Positions 21,950 to 29,278 of a stretch of DNA of 29,278 nucleotides are shown here, piece by piece. Origin of the DNA: CAYWVR01 sp964461715 (GTDB lineage: Bacteria > Planctomycetota > Phycisphaerae > FEN-1346); assembly GCA_964461715.1 (NCBI GenBank), contig CAYWVR010000039.1, positions 1 through 29,278 on the forward strand, read 5' to 3'. Below the pieces are notes generated by a model. The model saw nothing but the letters and a program-made list of their open reading frames with translations. It searched no databases and was not told the origin of the DNA. The translations under genes and the position numbers were made by a program. Position 1 is the first letter of the stretch, and every line of letters starts with the position of its first letter.

Positions 21950-22552
21950 TCAGGATTTGTCGGGTGTTGCGGTCACGAGCTTCGACCCGAGGCGGATGTA
22001 CCCCAGCCAACTGACGATCGCCAAGCCCACCACCGCGAACCACAGCCCGTGCAGCGTCCACCATGTCACCGTCGGCGCGACCGTCACCAGGTCCGGCGAC
22101 GCGATCGTCGCGGCGATCATGAGGAACTGGAGGACCGTCGAGGTCTTGCCGATCGCGCTCGGCAGGGCTTGGAACATCCCCACCAGTAGGTACACGACCA
22201 CCCCACCGACGAGGATGAAGAGGTCACGCCCGACCAGCGTCACGCTGACCCAGTACGGCAACCGCAGCTCCGGCCGGTCCGCGTCGAGGACGCCGGGGAT
22301 CGTCAGGACGATGAACGCCGAGATCATCAGCGACTTGTCCGCGATCGGGTCGAGGATGGATCCGATCCGCGTCACCGCCCCGGTCCGCCGCGCGAGCATC
22401 CCGTCGGCGGCGTCGGCCGCCCCGATCAGAAGCGCGAGGCCCAGGGCCCCGTATCGGTAGAGCGGACCGTCGGCGGCATTCAGGAGGAGGATGATGAAGG
22501 GGACCACCAGCAGGAGCCGCCCCACCGTGATCCGGTTCGGCCATGAAAGCAT
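21950..22552 (-). CDS. pgsA: CDP-alcohol phosphatidyltransferase (phosphatidylglycerophosphate synthase-like)
   Basis: The 200-residue integral membrane enzyme transfers a phosphatidyl group from CDP-diacylglycerol to an alcohol. The family signature is complete: DG-x2-AR-x8-G-x3-D-x3-D in ADGMLARRTG...GSILDPIADK, starting near residue 49. About six hydrophobic segments follow the expected pattern, and the beginning (LSWPNRITVGRLLLVVPFI) is typical of PgsA, where the alcohol is glycerol-3-phosphate. Other members of the superfamily, such as those using serine or inositol phosphate, cannot be excluded from sequence alone. It is likely essential for acidic phospholipid synthesis. The next upstream gene on this strand is amrB, 86 bp away. 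Confidence 0.85.
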   Translation of the reverse strand: MLSWPNRITVGRLLLVVPFIILLLNAADGPLYRYGALGLALLIGAADAADGMLARRTGAVTRIGSILDPIADKSLMISAFIVLTIPGVLDADRPELRLPYWVSVTLVGRDLFILVGGVVVYLLVGMFQALPSAIGKTSTVLQFLMIAATIASPDLVTVAPTVTWWTLHGLWFAVVGLAIVSWLGYIRLGSKLVTATPDKS

Positions 22553-22638
22553 GCGGCGGCGTCCCCCTGGCCCCGGCCGTTCCTCTCGGGTGAGCCACAG
22601 TAATGCCTATCGCCGGGTGATGTCAACAACCTTGACGG

Positions 22639-23508
22639 CTAAAAGACCACCCCCGCGTAGCCGACGGCGTTGGGGTCGCCGTGGCCCATGCGCTCCTGCA
22701 TCACGTCGCAGCTCGTGGTGTAATGGACCAGGATCCCGCGCTCGGCGCCCATCGCGCGGGCCGCGGCCACGGTGGCGGCGACGGCCCCCGCTCCGCAGGC
22801 GTTCAGGTGCGTCTCGGCCTCCGGCACGACCTGGTCGGCCTCCATCGCGACGATCCGGTTGACCATCCGCCGGTCGTTCTCCTCGCGGACCCACCGCAGG
22901 GCCACCGAGCCCGTCCCTTTCGGGGCGAAGCCGTACATGGGCCCGTAATGTGTCAGGTCCGTCGAGCCGAGGCAGACGGCGTCGGCCCCCTCGGCGTCGA
23001 CCGCCCGGGCTGCCGCGCGGCCGACCTCCGGGGCCGCGCCGTTCGGGAGGACCGCCGCCGGCACCACGCGGATCTCGCCGAAGACGTGCACCAGAAGCGG
23101 CAGGAGGACCTCGATGCTGTGCTCGTGGGCGTGGGCCTCCGGGGCGGGGGCCAGATGTGCGCTTCCGGCCTCCAGGATCGCTCCGGCCAAGGCCTCGTCC
23201 ACCGTCACGCGCCCGAGCGGTGTCTCCCAAGCGCCCGAGGCGTAGACCGCGCTGGCGGCGATGGGCTGGTGGACCGCCCCAAAGAGGACGCACGTCTTCG
23301 GCGTCCGCTTCGACCGTATGGCCCGCAGCACCGCCAGGGCTGTCGGTCCCGAGAAGACCCACCCTGCGTGCGGGACGACGCCCGCGACGGGGCGGTCCGG
23401 CAAATCCTCGGGAAGCTCGACGTCGGGCAGATTCTCGATCTCGCGGCGGCACGCCTCGGCCGTGGCCGGATAGAACTGTCCCGCGACGATCGGCTCGCGC
23501 ACGTCCAT
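22639..23508 (-). CDS. amrB: AmmeMemoRadiSam system protein B (MEMO-like)
   Basis: The 289-residue protein matches the MEMO/AmmeMemoRadiSam B family over its whole length. It starts with VREPIVAGQFYPATAEACRREI, the typical opening. Metal-site residues known from human MEMO1 have equivalents: His47 in VVPHAGWVFSG, His80 in AVHQPIA, the histidine in STDLTHYGPMYG and Cys267 in TTSCDVMQ. EHSIEVLLPLL is also conserved. GAGGAG precedes the ATG. In many prokaryotes the gene lies next to a radical SAM gene (AmrS) and an AMMECR1-like gene; neither lies next to it here. The radical SAM enzyme at 17022-18629 is of a different, Tes-like, type. The biochemical role is not settled in the family; metal-dependent redox chemistry is proposed for human MEMO1. 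Confidence 0.92.
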   Translation of the reverse strand: MDVREPIVAGQFYPATAEACRREIENLPDVELPEDLPDRPVAGVVPHAGWVFSGPTALAVLRAIRSKRTPKTCVLFGAVHQPIAASAVYASGAWETPLGRVTVDEALAGAILEAGSAHLAPAPEAHAHEHSIEVLLPLLVHVFGEIRVVPAAVLPNGAAPEVGRAAARAVDAEGADAVCLGSTDLTHYGPMYGFAPKGTGSVALRWVREENDRRMVNRIVAMEADQVVPEAETHLNACGAGAVAATVAAARAMGAERGILVHYTTSCDVMQERMGHGDPNAVGYAGVVF

Positions 23509-23568
23509 GGGCGGCTCCTCGGTTGGCGTTCCGAGGCATTATAGCAGATGGGCGTACGCTCATGCGCG

Positions 23569-23650
23569 CCGTTTCGCCGGGCCCGCATCAGGCGAAGGGG
23601 CGCCGCCGGCCGACAAGCCGCCAGTGGCATCCGGCGAAACGGGCCCATGG
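23569..23650. repeat. REP-like repeat, copy B, with a 12-bp inverted repeat
   Basis: CCGTTTCGCCGG (23569-23580) is the perfect reverse complement of CCGGCGAAACGG (23631-23642). The part from 23611 (GACAAGCCGCCAGTGGCATC, then CCGGCGAAACGGGCCCA) matches the right half of copy A near 18.8 kb with a 12-14 base deletion. It ends one base before the stop of the minus-strand aspartase gene. Confidence 0.6.
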
Positions 23651-23651
23651 G

Positions 23652-25064
23652 CTACGCGCCCGAGGCTTCGTGGGGTTCGGTGACGCGGCGGACGTCGAGG
23701 GCCTTCGCGAGGTCCTCCTCGTTCATCAGGCCCTCTTCGAGGATCAGCTCGCGCAGGGTCTTGCCGGTGGCGACGGAGACCTTGGCGATCTCGGCGGCCT
23801 TCGCGTAACCGATGTTCTCATTGAGGAGCGTTGCGAGGCCGACCGACGACTCGAAGTACCGGCGGCAGCGGCCGGGGTCGGCTTCGATCCCCGCGACGCA
23901 CCGCGCGCCGAAGACGGGCAGATAGTTCGCGAGGATTTTCAGGGCCGACAGCACGTTGTGGGCCATCAGCGGCATCATCACGTTCAGCTCCATCTGTCCG
24001 GCCTGGACGGCCATCGCCACCGCGGCGTCGTGCCCGACGACCTGCATGGCGACCATGTCGAGGCACTCGGCCATGACGGGGTTGACCTTGCCGGGCATGA
24101 TGGAGGAGCCGGGCTGGACGGCAGGGAGGCGAATCTCCGCGAGGCCCGTCCGCGGTCCGCTCGCTAGCAGGCGCAGGTCGTTGGCGATGCGGATGAGCTC
24201 CAGCGCCAGGTTCCGAAGGGCCGCGCTTACGCCTGCCGTCGGGGCCATCGACTGCATTGCGTGTCGCAGGTCCTCGGCCGGGCGCAATTCGAAGCCGGTC
24301 ACCCGGGAGAGGTGCTCGGCGGCGAGAAAGGCGTACCCCGGGTGCGTGTTCAGGCCGGTGCCGACGGCCGAGCCGCCGAGGGGGATTTCGCGACACGCGG
24401 CCAGGGCCTCGCCCAGACGCTTGCGCCCGCGGCGGAGGGCCAGGGCGTAGGCGGCGAACTCCTGGCCCAGGCGCACGGGCACGGCGTCCTGAAGATGGGT
24501 GCGGCCGCTCTTGACGATCCCGTCGAAGGCCTCGGCCTTGGCCGAGAAGTCGGCCGCGAGACTCTCGAGCGCTTCGCCGACCTCGGCCCCGAGGTTCAGG
24601 CTCGCCACCTGCATGGCCGTTGGGAACGTGTCGTTCGTCGACTGGCTCATGTTGACGTGGTCGTTGGGGTGGATGGGGTCGTAGGTCCCGAGCGGGGCGT
24701 CCATGATCTCGCAGGCCCGGTTTGCGAGGACTTCGTTCGTGTTCATGTTGAAGCTGGTGCCGGCCCCGGCCTGAAAGACGTCGACGACCCACTGGTCCAG
24801 CATGGTCCCTTCCTTGAGGACCTCCTGGCAGGCCTGCTCGATGGCCGCCGAGAGGCGCACCGGGAGCTTGCAGAGGTCGGCGTTCGTGCGGGCGGCGGCG
24901 AGCTTGACGGCCACGTAGGCCCGCACGAAGGCGGGGTCGGCCCGGAGGCCCGAGACGGGGAAGTTCTCGACGGCCCGCTGGGTCTGGGCCCCCCAATAGG
25001 CCCCCGCCGGGATGCGGACCTTGCCGAGGGTGTCACGTTCGATTCGAGCATCTTCTGGCGACAT
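23652..25064 (-). CDS. aspA: Aspartate ammonia-lyase/class II fumarase family
   Basis: The 470-residue protein belongs to the fumarase/aspartase superfamily, which eliminates a group from C4 acids to give fumarate. Signature regions are FQAGAGTSFNMNTNEVLANRA, THLQDAVPVRLGQEF and the superfamily loop GSSIMPGKVNP near residue 315. GAGTS-x-NMNTNEV and GTYDPIHPNDHVN are closer to aspartases, while PGKVNP rather than PAKVNP is seen in fumarases and in some aspartases. I favour aspartate ammonia-lyase but a fumarase is possible. GGGAGAGG precedes ATG 25064. Its upstream neighbour on the same strand is the araB-araD chimera; the REP-like copy B abuts its stop codon. Confidence 0.88.
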   Translation of the reverse strand: MSPEDARIERDTLGKVRIPAGAYWGAQTQRAVENFPVSGLRADPAFVRAYVAVKLAAARTNADLCKLPVRLSAAIEQACQEVLKEGTMLDQWVVDVFQAGAGTSFNMNTNEVLANRACEIMDAPLGTYDPIHPNDHVNMSQSTNDTFPTAMQVASLNLGAEVGEALESLAADFSAKAEAFDGIVKSGRTHLQDAVPVRLGQEFAAYALALRRGRKRLGEALAACREIPLGGSAVGTGLNTHPGYAFLAAEHLSRVTGFELRPAEDLRHAMQSMAPTAGVSAALRNLALELIRIANDLRLLASGPRTGLAEIRLPAVQPGSSIMPGKVNPVMAECLDMVAMQVVGHDAAVAMAVQAGQMELNVMMPLMAHNVLSALKILANYLPVFGARCVAGIEADPGRCRRYFESSVGLATLLNENIGYAKAAEIAKVSVATGKTLRELILEEGLMNEEDLAKALDVRRVTEPHEASGA

Positions 25065-25194
25065 GGCGAACCTCTCCCTTTTGCGATTTGCGATTTCGAA
25101 TCTTGCGATGTAACGGAAACGACGGTGCCGCCGTCGGCCGTGGTCGTGGGATTGAATGTCTCAAAGACCTACATTGCCCAAATCCTCTCCCCGG

Positions 25195-25869
25195 CCGCTG
25201 CCCGTACCTTGTAGGGTAGACGCCACAGAGGCGCCGGGCCTCCTCGGGCGGGATCAGGATGGGGGTGCCGATCGTGCGGGCGAGGTGGACCGTCCGGGCG
25301 ATGTCCTCGACGACGACGGCGGTCTTCACGGCCCCCCGGACACTCGTCCCGACGGCGAAAACCCCGTGAGTCTGCATCAGGACGGCCGGGCACTGCGTCC
25401 CGCGCTCGCGAAAGATGCGCACGACTTCCTCGCCGATCTCCGTCCCGCCGATCTTCGCGTAGTTGCGCATGGGACCTCGACACCGAACGCGTCGCCGTGC
25501 TCCGTCGGGCAGACGGGGACGGGCTCGCCGAGGGCCGCAAAGGCGGTGGCGTAGCCGGAGTGGGTGTGGACGACGGCGTTCAGCTCGGGCATCGCGCGGA
25601 GGATGTGGAGGGCGGCGGCGGCATAGACGGTCGGGGCCTCGTCCAGGATCTGGAGGGCCTTCGGGAAGAACCACTCGCTCGAGATCTTCCCGCCGTACCG
25701 CTCGATCCACTCCTCGCCGCGCTCGCGGGCCACGGCGTTGACGCGGTCGGCCTCGGGCTGGGCCGCCGTCGGGCAGGGCCTCGGTGATGACGCCGTGGGA
25801 GTATTCGTAGACGGCGGTGGCGGACTCCGTGCCGTAATCGAGGCCCGGGGCGAAGGAGCGGTCGGGCAT
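25195..25869 (-). pseudogene. Chimeric relic: ribulokinase (araB) pieces fused to ribulose-5-phosphate 4-epimerase (araD) pieces
   Basis: Read from 25869 leftward, the first part is ribulokinase: GLDYGTES, then ATAVYEYSHGVITEALPDG with about 14 residues missing between them. After a frame change near 25765 the frame continues as AQPEADRVNAVARERGEEW and YGGKISSEWFFPKALQILDEAP, another ribulokinase segment normally about 75 residues further on. Around VYAAA it passes in frame into LNAVVHTHSGYATAFAALGEP, the metal-binding region of a class II aldolase/AraD epimerase. Near 25470 a one-base shift separates VEVPCA from NYAKIGGTEIGEE; the rest (VLMQTHGVFAVG, VVEDIARTVHLA, RYGQR) is the AraD C-terminus, ending near 25195. 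The nominal frame runs on to 25033. No intact enzyme can be made. The normal araB 3' part and araD 5' part are lost. Confidence 0.8.
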
Positions 25870-25992
25870 GGCGTCTCCCTCTCTGTTCGGAGGCTCGGGC
25901 GGCGGGCGCGGAGACCCGCCCCGCGCACGCGCGGTCCGGGCGCGCCCTTTGTGCCAGCCGGCGGGGGGAATGTAAAGGAAAAGTCGGCGGGG

Positions 25993-26850
25993 TCAGCGGC
26001 GGAGCTGGCGGAGGAAGAGGCGGACGCTCGGGGTGACGTCGGAGGCCTCCGACTCCGTGTCCTGGTCGCGGGTGTCGTCGGGCCGGGGCTTCGCTCGGGG
26101 ACGCCCGGGCTTGCGCAAGCGCATCGGCCTCATCGACGCCGGGCGCATCCACTCCATTGCGGTGATTCGGTAGAAGTCGCCCTCGCGCAGCATCGTCATC
26201 CGGTAGACCATGGGCCCCTGGCGCAGGACCAGGGCGGGGGCGTCGGGGCGGCGATCCGCGGCCTCCCAGACGCAGGGGACGTTTGCCAGGAGGGTCTCGC
26301 GCTTGCGCTTCGCGCGGCGCGTCAGAAGCGTGTCCAGCCAGCGGTCCAGGCCGCGACGGGCGGTTTCGAGGGGGTTCCAGGCGATGTGCTTGAGGAGCGG
26401 CTCCCGCGGGAACGCCTCCGCCGGCTCGACCCGGGCCGTCGGGACGGTGGCCTCCTCATCCTCGGCGTCCTCCGTGGGCGGGGGCAGAAGGGTGGCGTGC
26501 CGCGCCACCACGGTGAACATCTCCGGGTCGAGGGGTGGGGCGTCGGGCAGCGCGGCCAGGAGGGCCTCGGCCCGGCCCCGGACGGCGTCCATGTGGTTGG
26601 CGAAAAACTCCGCCCACTGCCGCGACGCTTCTTCCTCGATCTCCTTCTTGGAGAGGTTCTCGGCCCGGCGGAGCATATCGAGGTGGAAGCGGGTGGTGAA
26701 CTCGGCGTCGAGAAGGTCGAAACGGTCGGCGGGGCTCACCTCCTTCGTCTCCGGAGACGCACCATGGGCGGCCAGGAGGAGTCGCGGGGCGCCGGCGGCC
26801 AGGAGGCCGAGCGCCAACATCGTCGTCGCCACGTACGTCGCGCCCTTCAC
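25993..26850 (-). CDS. Exported protein, paralogue of the lipoprotein at 28261-29013
   Basis: The 285-residue protein has an N-terminal hydrophobic export signal (residues about 5-28). The start is GTG 26850, with GGGGGTGC upstream; an internal ATG at residue 11 is an alternative. It aligns with the lipoprotein downstream over most of its length: FHLDMLRRAENL with FHEKMLTRAEQL, EEASRQW with AEAARTW, ALPDAPPL with DLPEAPAI, LKHIAWNP with LKQFLWSP, LLANVPCVWEAADRRPDAP with LVANASLLWEAVDANPDTP, and RQGPMVYRMTML with RQGPLVYIIELE. I do not recognise the family. The C-terminal tail is rich in Arg, Pro and Asp and probably disordered. It is divergent from the VWA gene at 27187. Confidence 0.82.
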   Translation of the reverse strand: MKGATYVATTMLALGLLAAGAPRLLLAAHGASPETKEVSPADRFDLLDAEFTTRFHLDMLRRAENLSKKEIEEEASRQWAEFFANHMDAVRGRAEALLAALPDAPPLDPEMFTVVARHATLLPPPTEDAEDEEATVPTARVEPAEAFPREPLLKHIAWNPLETARRGLDRWLDTLLTRRAKRKRETLLANVPCVWEAADRRPDAPALVLRQGPMVYRMTMLREGDFYRITAMEWMRPASMRPMRLRKPGRPRAKPRPDDTRDQDTESEASDVTPSVRLFLRQLRR

Positions 26851-27186
26851 GGCGCACCCCCGAACGGGGTCCTGCGAGGTGCTCGCCTCGCGGCCCGGAC
26901 ATGGAGTTCGACCCCCAAGACCATCCGGGTCGCGTGCTTAGACTTGAGCCCTGAACACCGGAACTATGACACCAACCGCCATCACAAGCAAGGTGGAAAT
27001 TCAACTTTTTTCGTCACGGGCCGTCCCTTTTCGCCCCGGAGATGGAATCCGCAAAACGCCAGGGTCCGGGTTTCGTCTCTTGGGGTGAAGATGCGTGGGG
27101 ACGGACTCAGGGGCGCCCCGCCGACCGTTCCCGGTGAACCGTCACCGGAAGCGCGGGCTGAAGCCGGGCTCGCAGGGAGGTGCCCT
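26851..27186. other. Divergent intergenic region, 336 bp
   Basis: It separates the exported protein gene (minus) from the VWA gene (plus), so promoters for both should be here. TTGAGC (26944-26949) and TATGAC (26965-26970) form a weak pair with a short 15-bp spacer on the plus strand. An AT-richer patch (26990-27010, with a T6 run) stands out. No gene is supported. Confidence 0.4.
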
Positions 27187-28140
27187 ATGACTGTGCCGAC
27201 CCGTTTCACCGCTCCGCCCGACGGGGCGGACCTCGACGACGTGACCGAAGCCACCCTTCTGGACGCCCTGGCCGTCCATGCCCCGAGCTGGGGCGGCAGC
27301 GTCGTCCTCCATGTCGCCCTCGTGGTTCTAGGCCTGTTCGTCAGCCTGACGACCTACGTCGAAGCCGACCCGTTTGTCGTGCCGAATGCCACCGCCGCGC
27401 CCAACCCGAACCCCAGGACCGAGAACCGGCCCGACCCGCCCGAATGGGGAGTCCTCAGGAGCTACGGGCGCCTGCGGCCCCAGCCCTCGTTCTTGACCCA
27501 CCACCCGACGAACCCGTTTCAGGACGTTGCTCCGAACCGCCTGCCCACCACGCTCAACGTGATTGGCGTGGGCGGCGGAGGCGGGGGCCTGGGCGGCTTC
27601 GAAGGGCTCCGCTCCACCGGGCCCATCTTCCTCGATCCCGACTTCGTCTCCGCCCGCAAGGTTGTCTACGTGGTCGACCGGAGCGGGTCGATGACCGACT
27701 CGATCGACTTCGTCAAGCTGGAGCTGAAGCGGGCGATCGGGCTTCTGGCGCCCGAGCAGGAGTTCCACGTCCTCTTCTACTCGGCCGGGCCGCCGCTGGA
27801 GATGCCGACGCGGCGACTGGTGGCCGCGACCGCGGGCAACCGCCGCCACGCCTTCGCGTTCATCGACGGCGTCATCACGGCGGGGCCGACGGACCCGAGC
27901 GAGGCCCTGGTGCGGGCGTTCGCCGTGCGGCCGGAGGTGGTCTATCTGCTCTCGGACGGGGAGTTCGATCGCGGGATCATCGACCACGTCGGCCGCCTGA
28001 ACGCCGAGGGCCGTGTCACGGTCCACACGATCGGCTTCCTCTACGACGTGGCCGGACCCGTCCTCAAGGAGATCGCCGCCCGTAACGGCGGCAACTACAA
28101 GTTCGTGGCCGAGGAGGACCTGGCGGGCCTCGTGCAGTGA
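27187..28140 (+). CDS. Membrane-anchored von Willebrand factor A domain protein
   Basis: The 317-residue protein starts at ATG 27187 with GGGAGG upstream. A short cytoplasmic N-terminus (about 35 residues) is followed by one membrane helix (GGSVVLHVALVVLGLFVSLTTYV). A proline/asparagine-rich linker with a run of seven glycines leads to the VWA domain from about residue 155. The metal-ion-dependent adhesion site is intact: Asp164-x-Ser166-x-Ser168 in VVDRSGSM, the threonine in ITAGPTDPSEAL, and the aspartate in LLSDGEFD. VWA domains bind protein partners through a divalent metal. This layout, helix then linker then VWA, is common in planctomycetes with unknown function. It is flanked by the two paralogous exported proteins, which makes them candidate partners. 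Confidence 0.9.
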   Translation: MTVPTRFTAPPDGADLDDVTEATLLDALAVHAPSWGGSVVLHVALVVLGLFVSLTTYVEADPFVVPNATAAPNPNPRTENRPDPPEWGVLRSYGRLRPQPSFLTHHPTNPFQDVAPNRLPTTLNVIGVGGGGGGLGGFEGLRSTGPIFLDPDFVSARKVVYVVDRSGSMTDSIDFVKLELKRAIGLLAPEQEFHVLFYSAGPPLEMPTRRLVAATAGNRRHAFAFIDGVITAGPTDPSEALVRAFAVRPEVVYLLSDGEFDRGIIDHVGRLNAEGRVTVHTIGFLYDVAGPVLKEIAARNGGNYKFVAEEDLAGLVQ

Positions 28141-28186
28141 GGGGAATCCCTGGCGACGAGGACCGAGCCGGCCAGCCGAGGACCTC

Positions 28187-28233
28187 CGAAGAAAGAAGGA
28201 ACGGCCGCGCGCGGTCCGTCCCTTCTTCCTTCG
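28187..28233. terminator. Bidirectional terminator-like hairpin
   Basis: The left arm (28187-28206) and right arm (28213-28233) pair over about 18 bp with two A-C mismatches and one bulge, around a GCGCGC loop. The left side is purine-rich (GAAGAAAGAAGG) and the right side pyrimidine-rich (CCCTTCTTCCTTC), so each strand ends in a T-containing arm. It lies between the convergent VWA and lipoprotein genes. Confidence 0.7.
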
Positions 28234-28260
28234 CCGTTCGTGGCCGCGAGCGGGCTGTCC

Positions 28261-29013
28261 CTATCCGGCCGGGGTTTCCTCCGCGCCGGCGCCGGTGTCG
28301 GGCGCGGGCGGAGTCGGCGGCGGGGTCGAGGGGGTGGGCGCGGGGGCCGGGCGACTGGGCGGACGGGCCGCCGGGATCGGGCCCAGCGACGGCGGCCGGA
28401 GCCACCGGATCCCGTTCGCCTGATAGTGGTCGCCCTTGCGCTCGAGTTCGATGATGTAGACCAGGGGCCCTTGGCGCTGCATGAGGACGGGGGTGTCGGG
28501 GTTGGCGTCGACGGCCTCCCAGAGGAGGCTGGCGTTGGCGACGAGCACCGACCGCTGGCCGAAGCCGCGAGACCCCAGCAGCTGGGGCCGGTTCAGCCAG
28601 TTGTTCAAAGCGAACTGGGCTGCGCCTACCGGACTCCAGAGGAACTGTTTCAGGACCGTCCCCTCGCCCGCTTCCTCCGCGGGGTCCCGCTTGATGCTGG
28701 AGACCTCGATGTAGTCGGCCTCGTTGATCGCGGGGGCCTCGGGCAGATCGCGCAGGATCTCTTCCTGGCGGGCCCGGACCAACTCGGTCCGGTCCCCGAA
28801 GACCGAGTCCCACGTGCGGGCGGCCTCGGCGATGATCTGCTGGGGCGGCAGCTGCTCGGCCCGGGTCAGCATCTTCTCGTGAAACGTCGAGGTGTACTTC
28901 TGGTGCAGCTTCTGGAACTCCTTCTCGACTTCGCTCGGCCCTCCGTCACGGGCGCACCCGACAGCCATCACGAGGGCGGCGAGGCATGCGGCGCCAAGAA
29001 CCTGTCGCATCAT
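28261..29013 (-). CDS. Lipoprotein, paralogue of the exported protein at 25993-26850
   Basis: The 250-residue protein begins at ATG 29013 (a second ATG follows at 29010), with AGGAG four bases upstream. Residues 1-20 are a lipoprotein signal (LGAACLAALVMAVGC) with the lipid-accepting cysteine after AVG. The body (about 25-210) shares the pattern of the protein at 25993-26850, including FH-x2-ML-x-RAE, the LWEA-x-D motif and QGP-x-VY. The C-terminal 35 residues are a proline/threonine/alanine-rich tail (APAPTPSTPPPTPPAP), which may cross the cell envelope. I know no named family. The two proteins lie on either side of the VWA gene, on the opposite strand. Confidence 0.83.
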   Translation of the reverse strand: MMRQVLGAACLAALVMAVGCARDGGPSEVEKEFQKLHQKYTSTFHEKMLTRAEQLPPQQIIAEAARTWDSVFGDRTELVRARQEEILRDLPEAPAINEADYIEVSSIKRDPAEEAGEGTVLKQFLWSPVGAAQFALNNWLNRPQLLGSRGFGQRSVLVANASLLWEAVDANPDTPVLMQRQGPLVYIIELERKGDHYQANGIRWLRPPSLGPIPAARPPSRPAPAPTPSTPPPTPPAPDTGAGAEETPAG

Positions 29014-29278
29014 GAATCTCCTGATCGAGGTTCGTCTGCAAGTCGTACGGTCCAAGTCTGGGTCGACGGGCGAGCCGCGTCAAGCGAATTCGATATCGCC
29101 GCCGGCTCCCGCGCCGCCCCTGTCCCGGAGGGTTCTGGCGAATCATCGGCCCCCGGCGCCGAAGGCTTGATTTTTTCTCGAACGGCGCGGGGCCACGTCC
29201 GTATCTATCTGTGGCACGGCGGGCGGGGTGCGCCAAAATCTTCTGGCGCGCCGAAAAGGCGGTTGTAGAGTATCTCCT
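29014..29278. other. Right end of the window, no supported gene
   Basis: The stretch upstream of the lipoprotein gene should hold its promoter, but no convincing -35/-10 pair was found. GCGCCA (29230-29235) and TGGCGC (29244-29249) form a six-base-pair hairpin. No credible frame enters from the right edge. Confidence 0.4.

Noticed and set aside
17022..23508. Radical SAM gene as the AmrS partner of amrB
   Set aside because: The radical SAM protein has the Tes/MJ0619-like cysteine layout and lies over 4 kb away behind unrelated genes, so it is not the usual AmmeMemoRadiSam partner.
24261..25214. 317-codon plus-strand open frame opposite the aspartase gene
   Set aside because: Antisense to a well-conserved enzyme, no domain, no ribosome binding site.
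25738..27186. Long N-terminal extension of the VWA frame
   Set aside because: It is antisense to the exported protein gene and to the araB-araD relic; the ATG at 27187 with GGGAGG starts the real protein.
26982..27254. 90-codon minus-strand frame overlapping the VWA start
   Set aside because: Low-complexity Ser/Pro/Arg translation and overlap with the VWA gene.
1..29278. CRISPR array, tRNA or rRNA genes, phage genes
   Set aside because: No regularly spaced repeats, no cloverleaf-like sequence and no phage structural or integrase gene were recognised.

Overview
The window is bacterial, very GC-rich and densely coded. It looks like a chromosome fragment from the Planctomycetota or a close PVC relative, probably a metagenome assembly because it contains a run of exactly 100 Ns (6205-6304). 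The main taxonomic hints are two PEP-CTERM proteins, secreted PQQ-type beta-propeller proteins, a Tat-exported sulfatase, a XylR-type sugar regulator with a LacI-like sensor and AraC output, an orphan pseudopilin and a membrane-anchored VWA protein. This placement is inference from gene content; no rRNA or tRNA gene was seen.

Region 1 (1-11.6 kb) is a secretion and polysaccharide-type locus. A minus-strand pair (PQQ propeller, then a secreted module protein that runs off the left edge) is followed by a XylR-like regulator. Divergent from the regulator are two PEP-CTERM proteins, then a large protein that fuses the same kind of secreted module to a PQQ propeller, then a sulfatase. A 36-residue relic of a second sulfatase overlaps the sulfatase stop codon.

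Region 2 (11.6-19.6 kb) holds an orphan pseudopilin, a DUF2617-like/TPR gene pair with overlapping start and stop, a KDPG aldolase, and a multi-domain membrane HD-GYP protein. On the minus strand follow a radical SAM enzyme of the tetraether-lipid-synthase (Tes/MJ0619-like) type, translationally coupled to a small lipoprotein, and a CPBP-family membrane protease.

Region 3 (19.7-25.9 kb) holds an endonuclease III-related glycosylase whose stop codon lies in the end of a 149-bp MITE-like element. On the minus strand follow a GGDEF diguanylate cyclase, a CDP-alcohol phosphatidyltransferase (pgsA-like), AmmeMemoRadiSam protein B, an aspartase/fumarase, and a striking pseudogene made of pieces of ribulokinase (araB) fused to pieces of ribulose-5-phosphate 4-epimerase (araD).

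Region 4 (26-29.3 kb) has two paralogous exported proteins of unknown family on either side of a VWA-domain membrane protein, with a long bidirectional terminator-like hairpin between the convergent genes.

Small GC-rich REP-like palindromes sit in intergenic spaces between 14.5 and 23.7 kb. The signals most worth a second look are the araB-araD chimera, the Tes-like radical SAM/lipoprotein pair, the split-versus-fused module/propeller genes, the paralogous exported pair around the VWA gene, and the MITE at a stop codon.
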